DNA of 21,777 nucleotides from NCBI GenBank assembly GCA_023391535.1, contig JAEWAU010000057.1:1-21777 (forward strand), read 5' to 3'. The first letter of the stretch is position 1. The number at the start of each line of letters is the position of its first letter. Of this stretch, positions 8,572 through 15,344 are shown piece by piece. The notes below the pieces were generated by a model. It did no database searches. It was not told the DNA's origin and worked only from the letters and a program-made list of their open reading frames with translations. The stretch is from Bacillota bacterium (lineage in GTDB: Bacteria; Bacillota; Clostridia; Oscillospirales; Ethanoligenentaceae). A program made the position numbers and the translations under genes.

Positions 8572-9870
8572 TCAGGAAAGCTTCGCGAGAACGCTCTTGA
8601 CCATGTTGTCGAGATCTTTCTGCAGGGTTGCCGAGGTGGTCTTGCCGTTTTCCATCGTGGTGCCCAGGCTGCCTACGGGGGTCCAGAAATTGCTCATCTG
8701 CTTGATGGAGGGCTGCAGCGTGGCATATTTGTTCTGGAGAGCGTCGGCCGCGACGGCCACGTTCGAAGCAAGGGCCGAGGAATCGGAGGAAAGCGCCGTG
8801 TTGGTGGGAGCGAAGGAGCGCTGCTCAAAACGGATCTTCTGGTTATCCTGATTGGTGAGGAATTCGGCAAGGGCCATGGCCGCCGCCGGATTTTTGGAGT
8901 GCGCGTTCACGCCGTAGAGCTTGAAGTTCGCGAAGGAACCCATCTGGGTATCCTTGCCGCCGAGCTTGATGGTGGGGAGCTTGGTGGCGCCGAAGTCGCT
9001 GCCCAGAGCCTGCTGGATCTTCGCAGCGTTCCAGGTGCCCGAAACGGCGGCGGCGATGGTGCGATTCTTGAAGTTCTGCGCCAGCAGGGAATCAAAGTTT
9101 GCGCCCCAATCCACGAATTTGGATTTCTGGCTCACGAGGCTGAGCATGTAGGTTGCACCGGTAAGGCCGTTCGCGCTGTTGAAGTCGCACTGCGTGGGAT
9201 CGGTGCCACTTTGGCCGAACACCTTGCAGCCGGCGGCCAGGAAGAAGGAGGCCACGTACCAGCCGTTGTTGTTGAGGTTCATGGCGAAGTTCTTCACGCC
9301 GGAGGGAAGCTGCTTGCTCATGATGTTTTCGAGCGAAGTGACGTCGCTGTCCTTCAGGTACTTCTTGTCGTAGTACAGGAAGTAGGTATCGGCGGAAGAC
9401 GGATACGCATAAAGCTGGTTGTCCACCGTGGCGGCGGTTACCGAAGCGGCCGTGTTGTCGCTCTTGATTTTGTCGGTATCGATGGTGATGGGCAGCAGCG
9501 CGCCGGCTGTCTGGAGGGTGGCGAGCTGGTCGCTCGCAAACGCGAACACGTCGCCGGCCGCGTCAACGTCCTTCAGAACCGTGGTGGCGGCAACGTCTTC
9601 GCCGCATACGCCGAGCTTGATGGTGTAGTTGTTGTCGGTGTGGGTTTTGGTGAAATTGTCCGCCATGGTTTTGAGCATCGCCTGGTCGTCCTGGGAACCC
9701 CAGAGCGTAAGGGTGATGTCTTTCGGCGCCGCCGAAGAGGACGACGGGGTGGACGACGAGGAGGAAGATCCCGAGGAAGATGCCGAGCCGGACTTGCACG
9801 CGGTGAGCGTGGAAGCCATCATAACGGCCGCCAGGGAGAATGCAAGGGCTGCTTTCGCCTTTCTGAACAT
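8572..9870 (-). CDS. malE: maltodextrin-binding lipoprotein of the ABC importer
   Basis: Solute-binding protein that would capture maltodextrins outside the membrane and deliver them to MalFG. The 432-residue product has a basic start, a hydrophobic helix and the lipobox LTAC (lipidated Cys25). A Ser-rich flexible tether (about 27-48) follows, then an extracellular binding domain starting ITLTLWGSQDDQ, typical of family 1 solute-binding proteins. The motif AMALAEFLTNQDNQ near the C-terminus is also typical of this family. The start ATG at 9870 follows an AAAGGAGAGGAG purine tract. It lies between the repressor gene and the permease genes, has its own operator-rich upstream region, and ends at a terminator. 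Substrate assignment rests on the amylase and phosphorylase neighbours. Confidence 0.93.
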   Translation of the reverse strand: MFRKAKAALAFSLAAVMMASTLTACKSGSASSSGSSSSSSTPSSSSAAPKDITLTLWGSQDDQAMLKTMADNFTKTHTDNNYTIKLGVCGEDVAATTVLKDVDAAGDVFAFASDQLATLQTAGALLPITIDTDKIKSDNTAASVTAATVDNQLYAYPSSADTYFLYYDKKYLKDSDVTSLENIMSKQLPSGVKNFAMNLNNNGWYVASFFLAAGCKVFGQSGTDPTQCDFNSANGLTGATYMLSLVSQKSKFVDWGANFDSLLAQNFKNRTIAAAVSGTWNAAKIQQALGSDFGATKLPTIKLGGKDTQMGSFANFKLYGVNAHSKNPAAAMALAEFLTNQDNQKIRFEQRSFAPTNTALSSDSSALASNVAVAADALQNKYATLQPSIKQMSNFWTPVGSLGTTMENGKTTSATLQKDLDNMVKSVLAKLS

Positions 9871-9914
9871 TACGATACTCCTCTCCTTTGAAAGAAAAAA
9901 TCGGTGATATTATG

Positions 9915-9931
9915 AACAGGACGATCCTGTT
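9915..9931 (-). promoter_or_regulatory. 17-bp perfect palindrome in the malE leader
   Basis: Perfect 7-bp arms AACAGGA and TCCTGTT flank a 3-bp centre, 45 nt upstream of the malE start and next to an AT-rich CATAATAT. It is unrelated to the MalR operators. It may be a second regulator's site or a small stem-loop in the malE 5' untranslated region. Confidence 0.4.
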
Positions 9932-10002
9932 GCATACGATAAGGTTCCCTTCCGGAGGCGTAATCGGCGGGTAGGCGCGGAAAGGGGAGAACCCGTCCGG
10001 TT

Positions 10003-10016
10003 TGCAAACGATTGCA
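10003..10016. promoter_or_regulatory. MalR/LacI-type operator 1, at the malE transcript start
   Basis: TGCAAACGATTGCA matches the TGCAANCGNTTGCA pattern repeated three more times in this window. It lies directly downstream of the proposed malE -10, where a bound repressor would block transcription initiation. Confidence 0.85.
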
Positions 10017-10045
10017 TTTAAAAGCGCGACGCTTTTTCCGAACAA
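10016..10045 (-). promoter_or_regulatory. candidate sigma-A promoter of malE
   Basis: Minus-strand TTGTTC (10040-10045) and TTAAAT (10016-10021) are 18 bp apart (TTTAAA gives 17). The match to consensus is modest, but operator 1 abuts the -10. A rival CATAAT at 9909-9914 has no acceptable -35. The malE leader would be about 140 nt. Confidence 0.45.
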
Positions 10046-10076
10046 GGCAAGAGGAAAAGGAGCGTTTGCCTGGTTA

Positions 10077-10090
10077 TGCAAACGTTTGCA
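10077..10090. promoter_or_regulatory. MalR/LacI-type operator 2, perfect palindrome
   Basis: TGCAAACGTTTGCA is fully symmetric and centred 74 bp upstream of operator 1, about seven helical turns, which would suit repressor-mediated looping. It also resembles a catabolite-response element, so CcpA binding is possible. Confidence 0.85.
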
Positions 10091-10174
10091 AAACGGAGCA
10101 GAAACAATCTATATGTAAGCAGAAATACGGCAGAGCCATGCAAAGCACACCGCGCGAAGGCGGAAATCCCCAAA

Positions 10175-10188
10175 TGCAATCGTTTGCA
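10175..10188. promoter_or_regulatory. MalR/LacI-type operator 3
   Basis: TGCAATCGTTTGCA, centred 98 bp upstream of operator 2. A further half-site TGCAAACG follows at 10195-10202, close to the end of the repressor gene. Confidence 0.8.
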
Positions 10189-10247
10189 TCTTGATGCAAA
10201 CGAAACCCCGCCGATTCGGTGGAAATGCGTGTCCGCCGCCCGGATAT

Positions 10248-11258
10248 TCAGCAGGAAACGCGCTGGACGATGTGCGTGGGGACGAAAACGCTCATGGGGC
10301 CGGCTTTATGCTTAAACTGCGCGAAGAGCAGTTCGAACGCCGTTTTGCCCAGATTGTAGGCGTTCACCTCCACGGAGGTGAGGGAAGGAAGATTGTATTC
10401 CGAAAGCGTCACGTTGTTGAACCCGGCCACAGCCACATCCTGCGGGATGTGCAGGCCGTGCTCCATGAGGCAGTGGATGGAGGCATACGCCTGAAAATCG
10501 TCGCTTGCAATGAGGCCCGTGAACTTCTGCCCGGAGTGCAGGAGCTTTTCCGTCATGGCATAGCCGTCGGCCACCATATAGGAACCGGGGACGACGAGCC
10601 TTTCGTCGAACGGAATGCCGTTTTCCTCGAGGGCGCGCCGGTAGCCGCGCAGGCGGTCCAGAATCACCATCATTTCGGGTGTGACGCCGATGAAGGCGAT
10701 CTGCCGGTGTCCTTTCTGGATGAAGTACCGGGCCAGCTCGTAGCCGGCGCGGACGTTGTCGTTATCCACCCAGTGCACGCCCTGCGCGGCGGAGTCGTCG
10801 GGCCGGCCAACCAGCACGAACGGCATGTTCGCCGCCTTCAGGTGTTCCACGGCCGCGTCCTTTTGGCGGGAGGACATCAGAATCATCCCCTCCACCACGC
10901 CGCCGCCGATGAGATCATCCACCACTTCGGTTTCCCGCTCGGGGCTGCCGGAGTTGGAAAGGAGGATATTGTAGCCGCTCAGGTCGGCCTGCGTGGTGAT
11001 ACCGCGCAGAATCTCCGGGAAAAACGGGTGCTGAAAAGCCTTGTCGCTGTTCCCGGGGATGAGGGTGCCGACGATGCGCGTGATTTTGCTCACCAGCGAA
11101 CGGGCAATCATGTTGGGATGGTACCCCATTTCCTCCATGATGGCGTGCACACGCGCCTTGGTGGCTTCGCTGATGAGGCTGCTGTTGGAGATCACGCGCG
11201 AAACGGTGGACGCCGAAACATGCGCCGCACGGGCGATGTCGTGAATGGTGGTGGCGAT
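10248..11258 (-). CDS. malR: MalR-type LacI-family transcriptional repressor, apparent ATC start
   Basis: DNA-binding repressor of the maltodextrin genes, released when a sugar effector binds its periplasmic-binding-protein-like domain. From 11258 the frame reads (M)ATTIHDIARAAHVSASTVS, the classic LacI-family helix-turn-helix start. It is followed by YHPNMIARSLV, the hinge, and effector-domain blocks VEGMILMSSRQKD and NMPFVLVGRPDD, which resemble MalR proteins. The full length, 336 residues, is normal. The codon at the Met position is ATC (11256-11258), 7 nt after GAGGG. No ATG, GTG or TTG occurs in frame between the upstream stop and the GTG at 11195, and starting there would delete half of the DNA-binding motif. 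A non-canonical start, or a recent or sequencing change from ATG, is therefore implied. An operator sits between its promoter and its ribosome site, so it should repress itself. Confidence 0.88.
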   Translation of the reverse strand: MATTIHDIARAAHVSASTVSRVISNSSLISEATKARVHAIMEEMGYHPNMIARSLVSKITRIVGTLIPGNSDKAFQHPFFPEILRGITTQADLSGYNILLSNSGSPERETEVVDDLIGGGVVEGMILMSSRQKDAAVEHLKAANMPFVLVGRPDDSAAQGVHWVDNDNVRAGYELARYFIQKGHRQIAFIGVTPEMMVILDRLRGYRRALEENGIPFDERLVVPGSYMVADGYAMTEKLLHSGQKFTGLIASDDFQAYASIHCLMEHGLHIPQDVAVAGFNNVTLSEYNLPSLTSVEVNAYNLGKTAFELLFAQFKHKAGPMSVFVPTHIVQRVSC

Positions 11259-11272
11259 TGGAATTCCCTCTT

Positions 11273-11286
11273 TGCAATCGTTTGCA
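11273..11286. promoter_or_regulatory. MalR/LacI-type operator 4, autoregulatory
   Basis: TGCAATCGTTTGCA, two bases downstream of the repressor gene's -10 box and just before its Shine-Dalgarno sequence. Binding here would block the repressor's own promoter. Confidence 0.88.
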
Positions 11287-11288
11287 TA

Positions 11289-11317
11289 AGTATATCATAC
11301 CGAAATTGATAATGCAA
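11289..11317 (-). promoter_or_regulatory. sigma-A promoter of the repressor gene
   Basis: Minus-strand -35 TTGCAT (11312-11317), 17-bp spacer and -10 TATACT (11289-11294). The start point would fall inside operator 4, giving a leader of only about 25 nt. Confidence 0.85.
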
Positions 11318-11645
11318 TACCCACAGATCGTAAAAAAAAAATTATTTTGTTTTATGGAATGTGATTAGGAGATTCCCGGAAGAGACGGATCGCTTCCCGG
11401 CCGCTTTGCGGAGCGGCATGCACGAAAAACGCCTGCTTTGCATCCGATGGGGAACTGCGGAGGGATTCATTGGAGCGCGCGTTTCCCCGGAATTTTTGCG
11501 CGTGAAGTGGGGATGCTTTTACTGGCGGGGAAAACGCGGCGCACCGAATCCTTGCCGGACGCGGCGAAACGGCGGGCGGCTTTTTTACGCCGAAGAAGAA
11601 AAATACACGTTTGAATTTCCAATGCAAGCGTGGGAGGGTACGGAT
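11318..11645. other. intergenic region between the repressor promoter and the spore-protein gene
   Basis: About 330 nt with no gene that I can support. The left end (11331-11353) is an A/T tract upstream of the repressor promoter. The right end carries GGGAGGG, the ribosome site of the spore-protein gene. I looked for a forespore sigma-G promoter and found no clear match. Confidence 0.5.
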
Positions 11646-11870
11646 ATGTCTGCAAGCAGAAAATCGCGCGTGCTTGCGCCGCAGAATTACGACGCTATCA
11701 ACCGGTTCAAGATGGAGTGCGCGGCCGATATCGGGCGCACCCAGTTTACCAAGGAGAAAAACGACCATTACAAGGGCGACCTCACCGCCAGGCAAAACGG
11801 CGGCGAAGGCGGGCCGATCGGCGGCGAAATGGTCCGGCGCATGATCAAGCAGTACGAGCAGCAGCTGTAA
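11646..11870 (+). CDS. alpha/beta-type small acid-soluble spore protein (SASP)
   Basis: DNA-coating protein made in the forespore that protects spore DNA and is degraded at germination. The 74-residue product has both family signatures: NRFKMECAADIG (19-30), which contains the expected protease-cleavage Glu, and the C-terminal block GDLTARQNG...GGEMVRRMI (44-67). There is a small insertion relative to the usual RQNGSVGGEMV, reading RQNGGEGGPIGGEMV. The ATG at 11646 is 7 nt after GGGAGGG. It is a single-gene unit closed by a strong terminator and shows the organism makes endospores. It is on the opposite strand from the neighbours on both sides. Confidence 0.93.
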   Translation: MSASRKSRVLAPQNYDAINRFKMECAADIGRTQFTKEKNDHYKGDLTARQNGGEGGPIGGEMVRRMIKQYEQQL

Positions 11871-11884
11871 CGTTGCGTATAGGC

Positions 11885-11922
11885 GGGGCGGAAAGCGTTG
11901 AACTTTCTGCCCCATTTTTTTT
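11885..11922 (+). terminator. intrinsic terminator of the SASP gene
   Basis: GGGGC-g-GAAAG, 7-nt loop, CTTTC-t-GCCCC, A and then eight T. It starts 14 nt after the stop codon and has one internal mismatch in an otherwise 10-bp stem. Confidence 0.92.
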
Positions 11923-11938
11923 CGGCTTTTCGGGGGCG

Positions 11939-12415
11939 TTACGGAGCGGACACCGCGCTTTGGAGCTTTGCGGCGAACGCGCGCGCCGCGTCCTCCCCGG
12001 GCGCTCCGCAGGAGGAGAGCACCGCCAGGGGCTTTTTTCCGCACGCTGCTCCGATGCGCTCCGCCGCCGCGTCGTACTCGTTCTTTTTATCCGCGTGGGT
12101 CAAAACGACGCCCAAGCGGGCGATGTTCTTTCCGTGCTGCGCGAGAAAGCCGTTGACGGGGGAACTGGGCCGCCCCGCCCACACCGGCGTGGCCACCACC
12201 ACAAGGTCGTATTCCTCCGCGCGGTGCTCCGCGGGCAAAACGGGCGCGGCAAAGCCAGTGGCGGCTTCCCGCCCCGAACGCAGAAAGCCCCAAAGCCCTT
12301 TGCGGCTCCTGATTTCCCGGATTTCCTCGAGTTCGGCAGAAAGCGGCGCGGCAATCAGTTCCGCGGCTTTTTTGGTATGCCCTTTCAAAGAGTAATAAAC
12401 CACGAGCGTTTTCAT
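11939..12415 (-). CDS. flavodoxin-like protein
   Basis: Small cytoplasmic protein with the flavodoxin fold, probably an FMN-binding electron carrier or reductase. The 158-residue product opens MKTLVVYYSLKGHTKKAA, where the segment SLKGHTKK (9-16) is the phosphate-binding loop of FMN. A second flavin loop, ATPVWAGRPSSPVNGF, lies at 75-90. The ATG at 12415 follows GAAGG by 7 nt; longer upstream frames have no ribosome site. It converges on the spore-protein gene and diverges from the CBS gene. No redox partner is nearby, so its pathway is unknown. Confidence 0.85.
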   Translation of the reverse strand: MKTLVVYYSLKGHTKKAAELIAAPLSAELEEIREIRSRKGLWGFLRSGREAATGFAAPVLPAEHRAEEYDLVVVATPVWAGRPSSPVNGFLAQHGKNIARLGVVLTHADKKNEYDAAAERIGAACGKKPLAVLSSCGAPGEDAARAFAAKLQSAVSAP

Positions 12416-12807
12416 TTTAAAACCTTCTTTTCCGGGCCGGCCTGATCCGTGCGCATCGGCCCGCTTTTCTGTTTGCCGCATTTCTGCAAAAAACGTGCTC
12501 CGGAGCGTTTCGCCCAACGCGGGGAGACGGGCGGAACACGGCTTCCGATTACGGATAAAAGCTCCGTCAAACACAGTATACCGTTCTTTGGGGAGAAAAT
12601 CCACAGCGGCGCGGAAGGCTTGTATCCTTTTTGTTACGTCTTTGTTTACAGATTATTCATTGCAATGCGCGGAGATTTGAGATATACTAAAGTTGGAAAA
12701 AAAGGCGCGCAGAATGCGCGTCTCCGGCGGCGCGGCGGTTCCGGAACCCGGCGGGGTGCTTCTTACGAAACAGAAGAACAAACGCAACATTGTGAGGAAT
12801 GGATTTT
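12416..12807. other. divergent intergenic region, flavodoxin and CBS genes
   Basis: About 390 nt holding the CBS promoter (12660-12688) and, on the minus strand, a TATACT at 12575-12580 that is probably the flavodoxin -10. Its -35 is poor (TGGATT with a 17-bp spacer). I see no open reading frame with a ribosome site here. Confidence 0.5.
12660..12688 (+). promoter_or_regulatory. sigma-A promoter of the CBS-domain gene
   Basis: -35 TTGCAA (12660-12665), 17-bp spacer, -10 TATACT (12683-12688). Transcription would begin near 12695, about 113 nt before the start codon. Confidence 0.85.
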
Positions 12808-13233
12808 ATGAATATTGCTTTTTTCCTGACGCCCAAAAAAGACGTGGTTTATATGAAAGAAAACGCGACCATGCGCCAGACGATGGAGCGGATGGAATAC
12901 CATCGCTATTCCGCCATTCCCATCGTGGGGAAGGACGGCGGCTATGTCGGCACGCTCACCGAGGGCGACCTGCTGTGGAAGATCAAGAATACGCCGGGGC
13001 TCGATTTCGAGAGCGCCAGCCGCGTGCCGATCTCGGAGATTCCGCGCCGCGTGGTGAACGAGCCGGTACATATCAACTGCGATATGGAGGACCTGCTCAT
13101 TATCGCGGCCAAGCAGAACTTCGTGCCGGTTGTGGATGACGAAAACCGCTTTATCGGCATCGTCAAGCGCAGCGCCATCATCACCTACTGCTACGATAAG
13201 CTCTACCGCGTCAAGACTATTCTGAAGGCGTAA
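12808..13233 (+). CDS. two-CBS-domain protein
   Basis: A 141-residue protein made only of a CBS pair, a module that usually binds adenosyl ligands and senses energy or second-messenger levels. The first CBS has MERMEYHRYSAIPIV and GGYVGTLTEGDLLWKI (about 27-59). The second has AAKQNFVPVVDDENRFIGIVKR (about 100-121). No catalytic or transport domain is attached, so the target is unknown. I choose the ATG at 12808 because GAGGA lies 9 nt before it; an in-frame ATG at 12799 abuts that site. It is monocistronic, with a strong promoter and terminator. Confidence 0.9.
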   Translation: MNIAFFLTPKKDVVYMKENATMRQTMERMEYHRYSAIPIVGKDGGYVGTLTEGDLLWKIKNTPGLDFESASRVPISEIPRRVVNEPVHINCDMEDLLIIAAKQNFVPVVDDENRFIGIVKRSAIITYCYDKLYRVKTILKA

Positions 13234-13253
13234 AAAAAGCGTAAAATAAAAGC

Positions 13254-13294
13254 GCGGGGGCTGCCGGTTTGCCGGAAGCCCCCGCCGTTTTTTT
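13254..13294. terminator. bidirectional intrinsic terminator between the CBS and ABC-F genes
   Basis: A very stable stem (GCGGGGGCT / AGCCCCCGC, with an inner GCCGG/CCGG stem) is followed by seven T on the plus strand. On the minus strand it is followed by CTTTTATTTTACG, so it can end both converging transcripts. Confidence 0.92.
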
Positions 13295-13337
13295 GCTGCG
13301 GGCTTTCTCCGCTTTTTCATCGGATACCCGTATCCGA

Positions 13338-14888
13338 TTAATCGAACAGCTTTTCCATGCTCAGCTCGCGGTCGGCGATGGCGCAGAATTCCCGGCTGTG
13401 CGAAACGAACAGCACGGCACCCTCGAAGCTCAGCACGGCCTCGCGCAGCTGCGCGATGGCGGCGGCGTCCAGATGGTTGGTGGGCTCGTCCAGAATCAGC
13501 AGGTTGTGCTCGCGCAGCGTGAGCTTGCACAGCTTCACCTTGGCCTGCTCGCCGCCGGAAAGCGTCCCCAGCGCCTGCATCACCTGCTCCGGGCGCAGGC
13601 CGCAGCGCGCGAGATGCGCGCGCACCTCGCGGTCGCGCATCGTGGGGAAGTTGTCCTTGATTTCGGCGAAGGCGGTCTTGCCGGGGTCGGGCCAGACGTT
13701 TTCCTGCTCGTAATAGCCGATCGCCGCGTCCGGCTCGAAGCGGTAGCGCCCGTTCAAGGCCGGCAGCAGCCCCGCCAGCGTTTTGAGGAAAGTGGTTTTG
13801 CCGATGCCGTTGAACCCCGTGATGGCGAGCTTCTGGCCCGTTTTGACGGCCAGGTCGATGGGGGGCAGCAGCGGCTGAACATACCCCACCTCCAGCGCGC
13901 GCACGTGCAGCAGCACCTTGGGCGCCACCGTTTTGAACGGAAAGGTGAACGTGGGCTTGGGCGGCTCCGCGGGCTTTTCCAGCAGGTCCATTTTTTCGAG
14001 CTTCTTGCGCCGGCTCTGCGCCATGGCGGTGGTGGAGGCGCGGTAGAGGTTGCGGCTGATGTAATCCTCGAGCTTGGCCACTTCCTTCTGCTGGCGCTCG
14101 TAGGCCCGCACGTATTCCTCGGCCTTCTGCTCCTTTTGCTGCACAAAGCTCGAATAGGTGCCGTTGTAGCGGCTGATGGAATAGAATTCGATATCGCACA
14201 CGCAGTTGATGACGCGGTCGAGGAACGAGGCGTCGTGCGAAACGAGGATGAACGAGCCTTTGAAGGCCGAAAGGAATTTGGCGAGCCAGTCGATATGGGA
14301 GCGGTCAAGGAAGTTGGTGGGCTCGTCGAGCAGCAGGACGTCGGGCGCCTCGAGCAGGAGCTTTGCCAGCAGCACCTTGGCGCGCTGCCCGCCGGAGAGC
14401 TTCTGCACGGGCGTATCCAGCCCGAAGGCGACGATGCCCAGGCCGGCCGCCACCTTCTCCACTTCGCTGTTCACGGCGTAAAAATTGTTGGCTTCCAATA
14501 TGCTCTGGCATTCGCCCGAAACGGCCAGCAGCTTTTCCAGCTCCGCGGGTTCGCGGCAGGAGGCGATTCTGGCGTTGGCTTCGCTTAAACGCCGCTCGGT
14601 GTCGAACAGCTCCGCGAACGCGCCTTTCAGGTATTCCCGCACCGTTTGGCGCGCGCCGATCTTCGCTCCCTGGTCGAGGTACCCGTGGCGGATGGAGGGG
14701 TTCCACTTCAGGAGGCCGCTGTCCGGAATGACGTTGCCCGCCAGAATGTTCACGAGCGTGCTTTTGCCCGCCCCGTTGCGCCCCGTAAGGCCCATTTTGT
14801 CGCCCCGGTAAAGGGCCAGGCCGGTGTCGCTAAACAGCTTTTTCTCGCCGAACGCGTGCGTCAGCCCCGAAATTTCCACTAAACTCAT
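13338..14888 (-). CDS. ABC-F family ATPase (ribosome-associated)
   Basis: Cytoplasmic protein with two ABC ATPase domains and no membrane segment, the ABC-F class that acts on the ribosome (translation factors or antibiotic-protection proteins). In 516 residues the first domain has Walker A GRNGAGKS (36-43), signature LSGGQ (164-168) and DEPTNFLD (188-195). A charged linker (about 240-315) follows. The second domain has GFNGIGKT (358-365), LSGGE (443-447) and DEPTNHLD (467-474). The second H-loop reads SHSREF where the first reads SHDASF. The ATG at 14888 has GGTGGG four nt upstream; the long in-frame extension before it overlaps the leader structures. A 450-nt leader containing a terminator precedes it. 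Whether it confers resistance or is a housekeeping EttA/YbiT-like factor cannot be decided from sequence reading. Confidence 0.93.
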   Translation of the reverse strand: MSLVEISGLTHAFGEKKLFSDTGLALYRGDKMGLTGRNGAGKSTLVNILAGNVIPDSGLLKWNPSIRHGYLDQGAKIGARQTVREYLKGAFAELFDTERRLSEANARIASCREPAELEKLLAVSGECQSILEANNFYAVNSEVEKVAAGLGIVAFGLDTPVQKLSGGQRAKVLLAKLLLEAPDVLLLDEPTNFLDRSHIDWLAKFLSAFKGSFILVSHDASFLDRVINCVCDIEFYSISRYNGTYSSFVQQKEQKAEEYVRAYERQQKEVAKLEDYISRNLYRASTTAMAQSRRKKLEKMDLLEKPAEPPKPTFTFPFKTVAPKVLLHVRALEVGYVQPLLPPIDLAVKTGQKLAITGFNGIGKTTFLKTLAGLLPALNGRYRFEPDAAIGYYEQENVWPDPGKTAFAEIKDNFPTMRDREVRAHLARCGLRPEQVMQALGTLSGGEQAKVKLCKLTLREHNLLILDEPTNHLDAAAIAQLREAVLSFEGAVLFVSHSREFCAIADRELSMEKLFD

Positions 14889-15060
14889 ATATCCCACCCG
14901 ATCAATTCTGCGCCGGTCCGCTTCCGGTTCCGCCTGCGGCTCAAACCCCGCGTCCAACGCACGCGGCAGGCTTTGGGCGCGGATTTGATTCCGCTTTGAA
15001 CCGGAAATTCGTATAAAAGGAGGCGGCGGGGGCCCGAACGCCGGCGCCCGGCCGCAAAAG
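14889..15060 (-). other. GC-rich leader segment between the attenuator and the ABC-F start
   Basis: No gene and no clear second promoter. The stretch is GC-rich with several short inverted repeats. A TTTATAC at about 15010-15016 on the minus strand lacks a -35. Confidence 0.4.
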
Positions 15061-15063
15061 TAC

Positions 15064-15103
15064 AAAAAAATGCACAGGGGCAAGTAAAACTTATCCCCTG
15101 TGC
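15064..15103 (-). terminator. strong intrinsic terminator upstream of the ABC-F gene (attenuator or RNA 3' end)
   Basis: Minus strand: GCACAGGGG, a 14-nt segment with its own AAGT/ACTT pairing, CCCCTGTGC, A and then seven T. It lies about 175 nt before the ABC-F start codon and about 235 nt after a near-consensus promoter on the same strand. Confidence 0.9.
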
Positions 15104-15338
15104 CCGCAAGGTTTCGGCGCTCCTGAATAAGCCGACCGGAACCTTTGCCCGGCGCGTCGCGGCTGGTCCGCTTCGCTGCCAAAAGTAAAGTCAAATCAAG
15201 TTCCGTACCGCTTGGCCGTTCACAGAGTACCGAAAGGGCGCACAAACCCCTTGGTTACTTATCCGCAAACAAACCATCCCGGTAACACATGCGTGGATCA
15301 CCGCTCCCGAATAAAACATCCAATAAATAAAAGTTTAC
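15100..15338 (-). ncRNA. structured leader RNA or small RNA upstream of the ABC-F gene
   Basis: Read as minus-strand RNA, the segment folds by eye into an irregular rod. Helices are CCC-UUUCGG (15238-15230) with CCGAAA (15117-15112) and GGG (15105-15103); CUCU-UGAA (15227-15219) with UUCAGGAG (15127-15120); AAGC (15213-15210) with GCUU (15132-15129); and CGGAACUU (15205-15198) with AGGUUCCG (15144-15137). The outer GUG/CAC pairing (15243-15241 with 15102-15100) uses bases of the terminator's 5' arm, so rod and terminator compete. A short reading frame, MCYRDGLFADK (15290-15255), lies near the 5' end behind a distant GGGAG. I read it as a conditional attenuator for the ABC-F gene; an independent small RNA of about 275 nt is the alternative. 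Confidence 0.6.
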
Positions 15339-15344
15339 ACAGAT

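Noticed and set aside
10077..10090. Treating the malE operators only as CcpA catabolite-response elements
   Set aside because: They fit that consensus only partly, and an identical-type site sits on the promoter of the adjacent LacI-family gene, so MalR is the simpler reader; dual use is not excluded.
14889..15245. N-terminal extension of the ABC-F protein
   Set aside because: It has no ribosome site, low-complexity content, and crosses the terminator hairpin; the ABC domain starts normally at 14888.
15100..15338. Identification of the ABC-F leader RNA as SRP RNA, tmRNA, RNase P RNA or 6S RNA
   Set aside because: I could not find the conserved signatures of the first three. The rod shape is only loosely like 6S RNA, so no known class was assigned.
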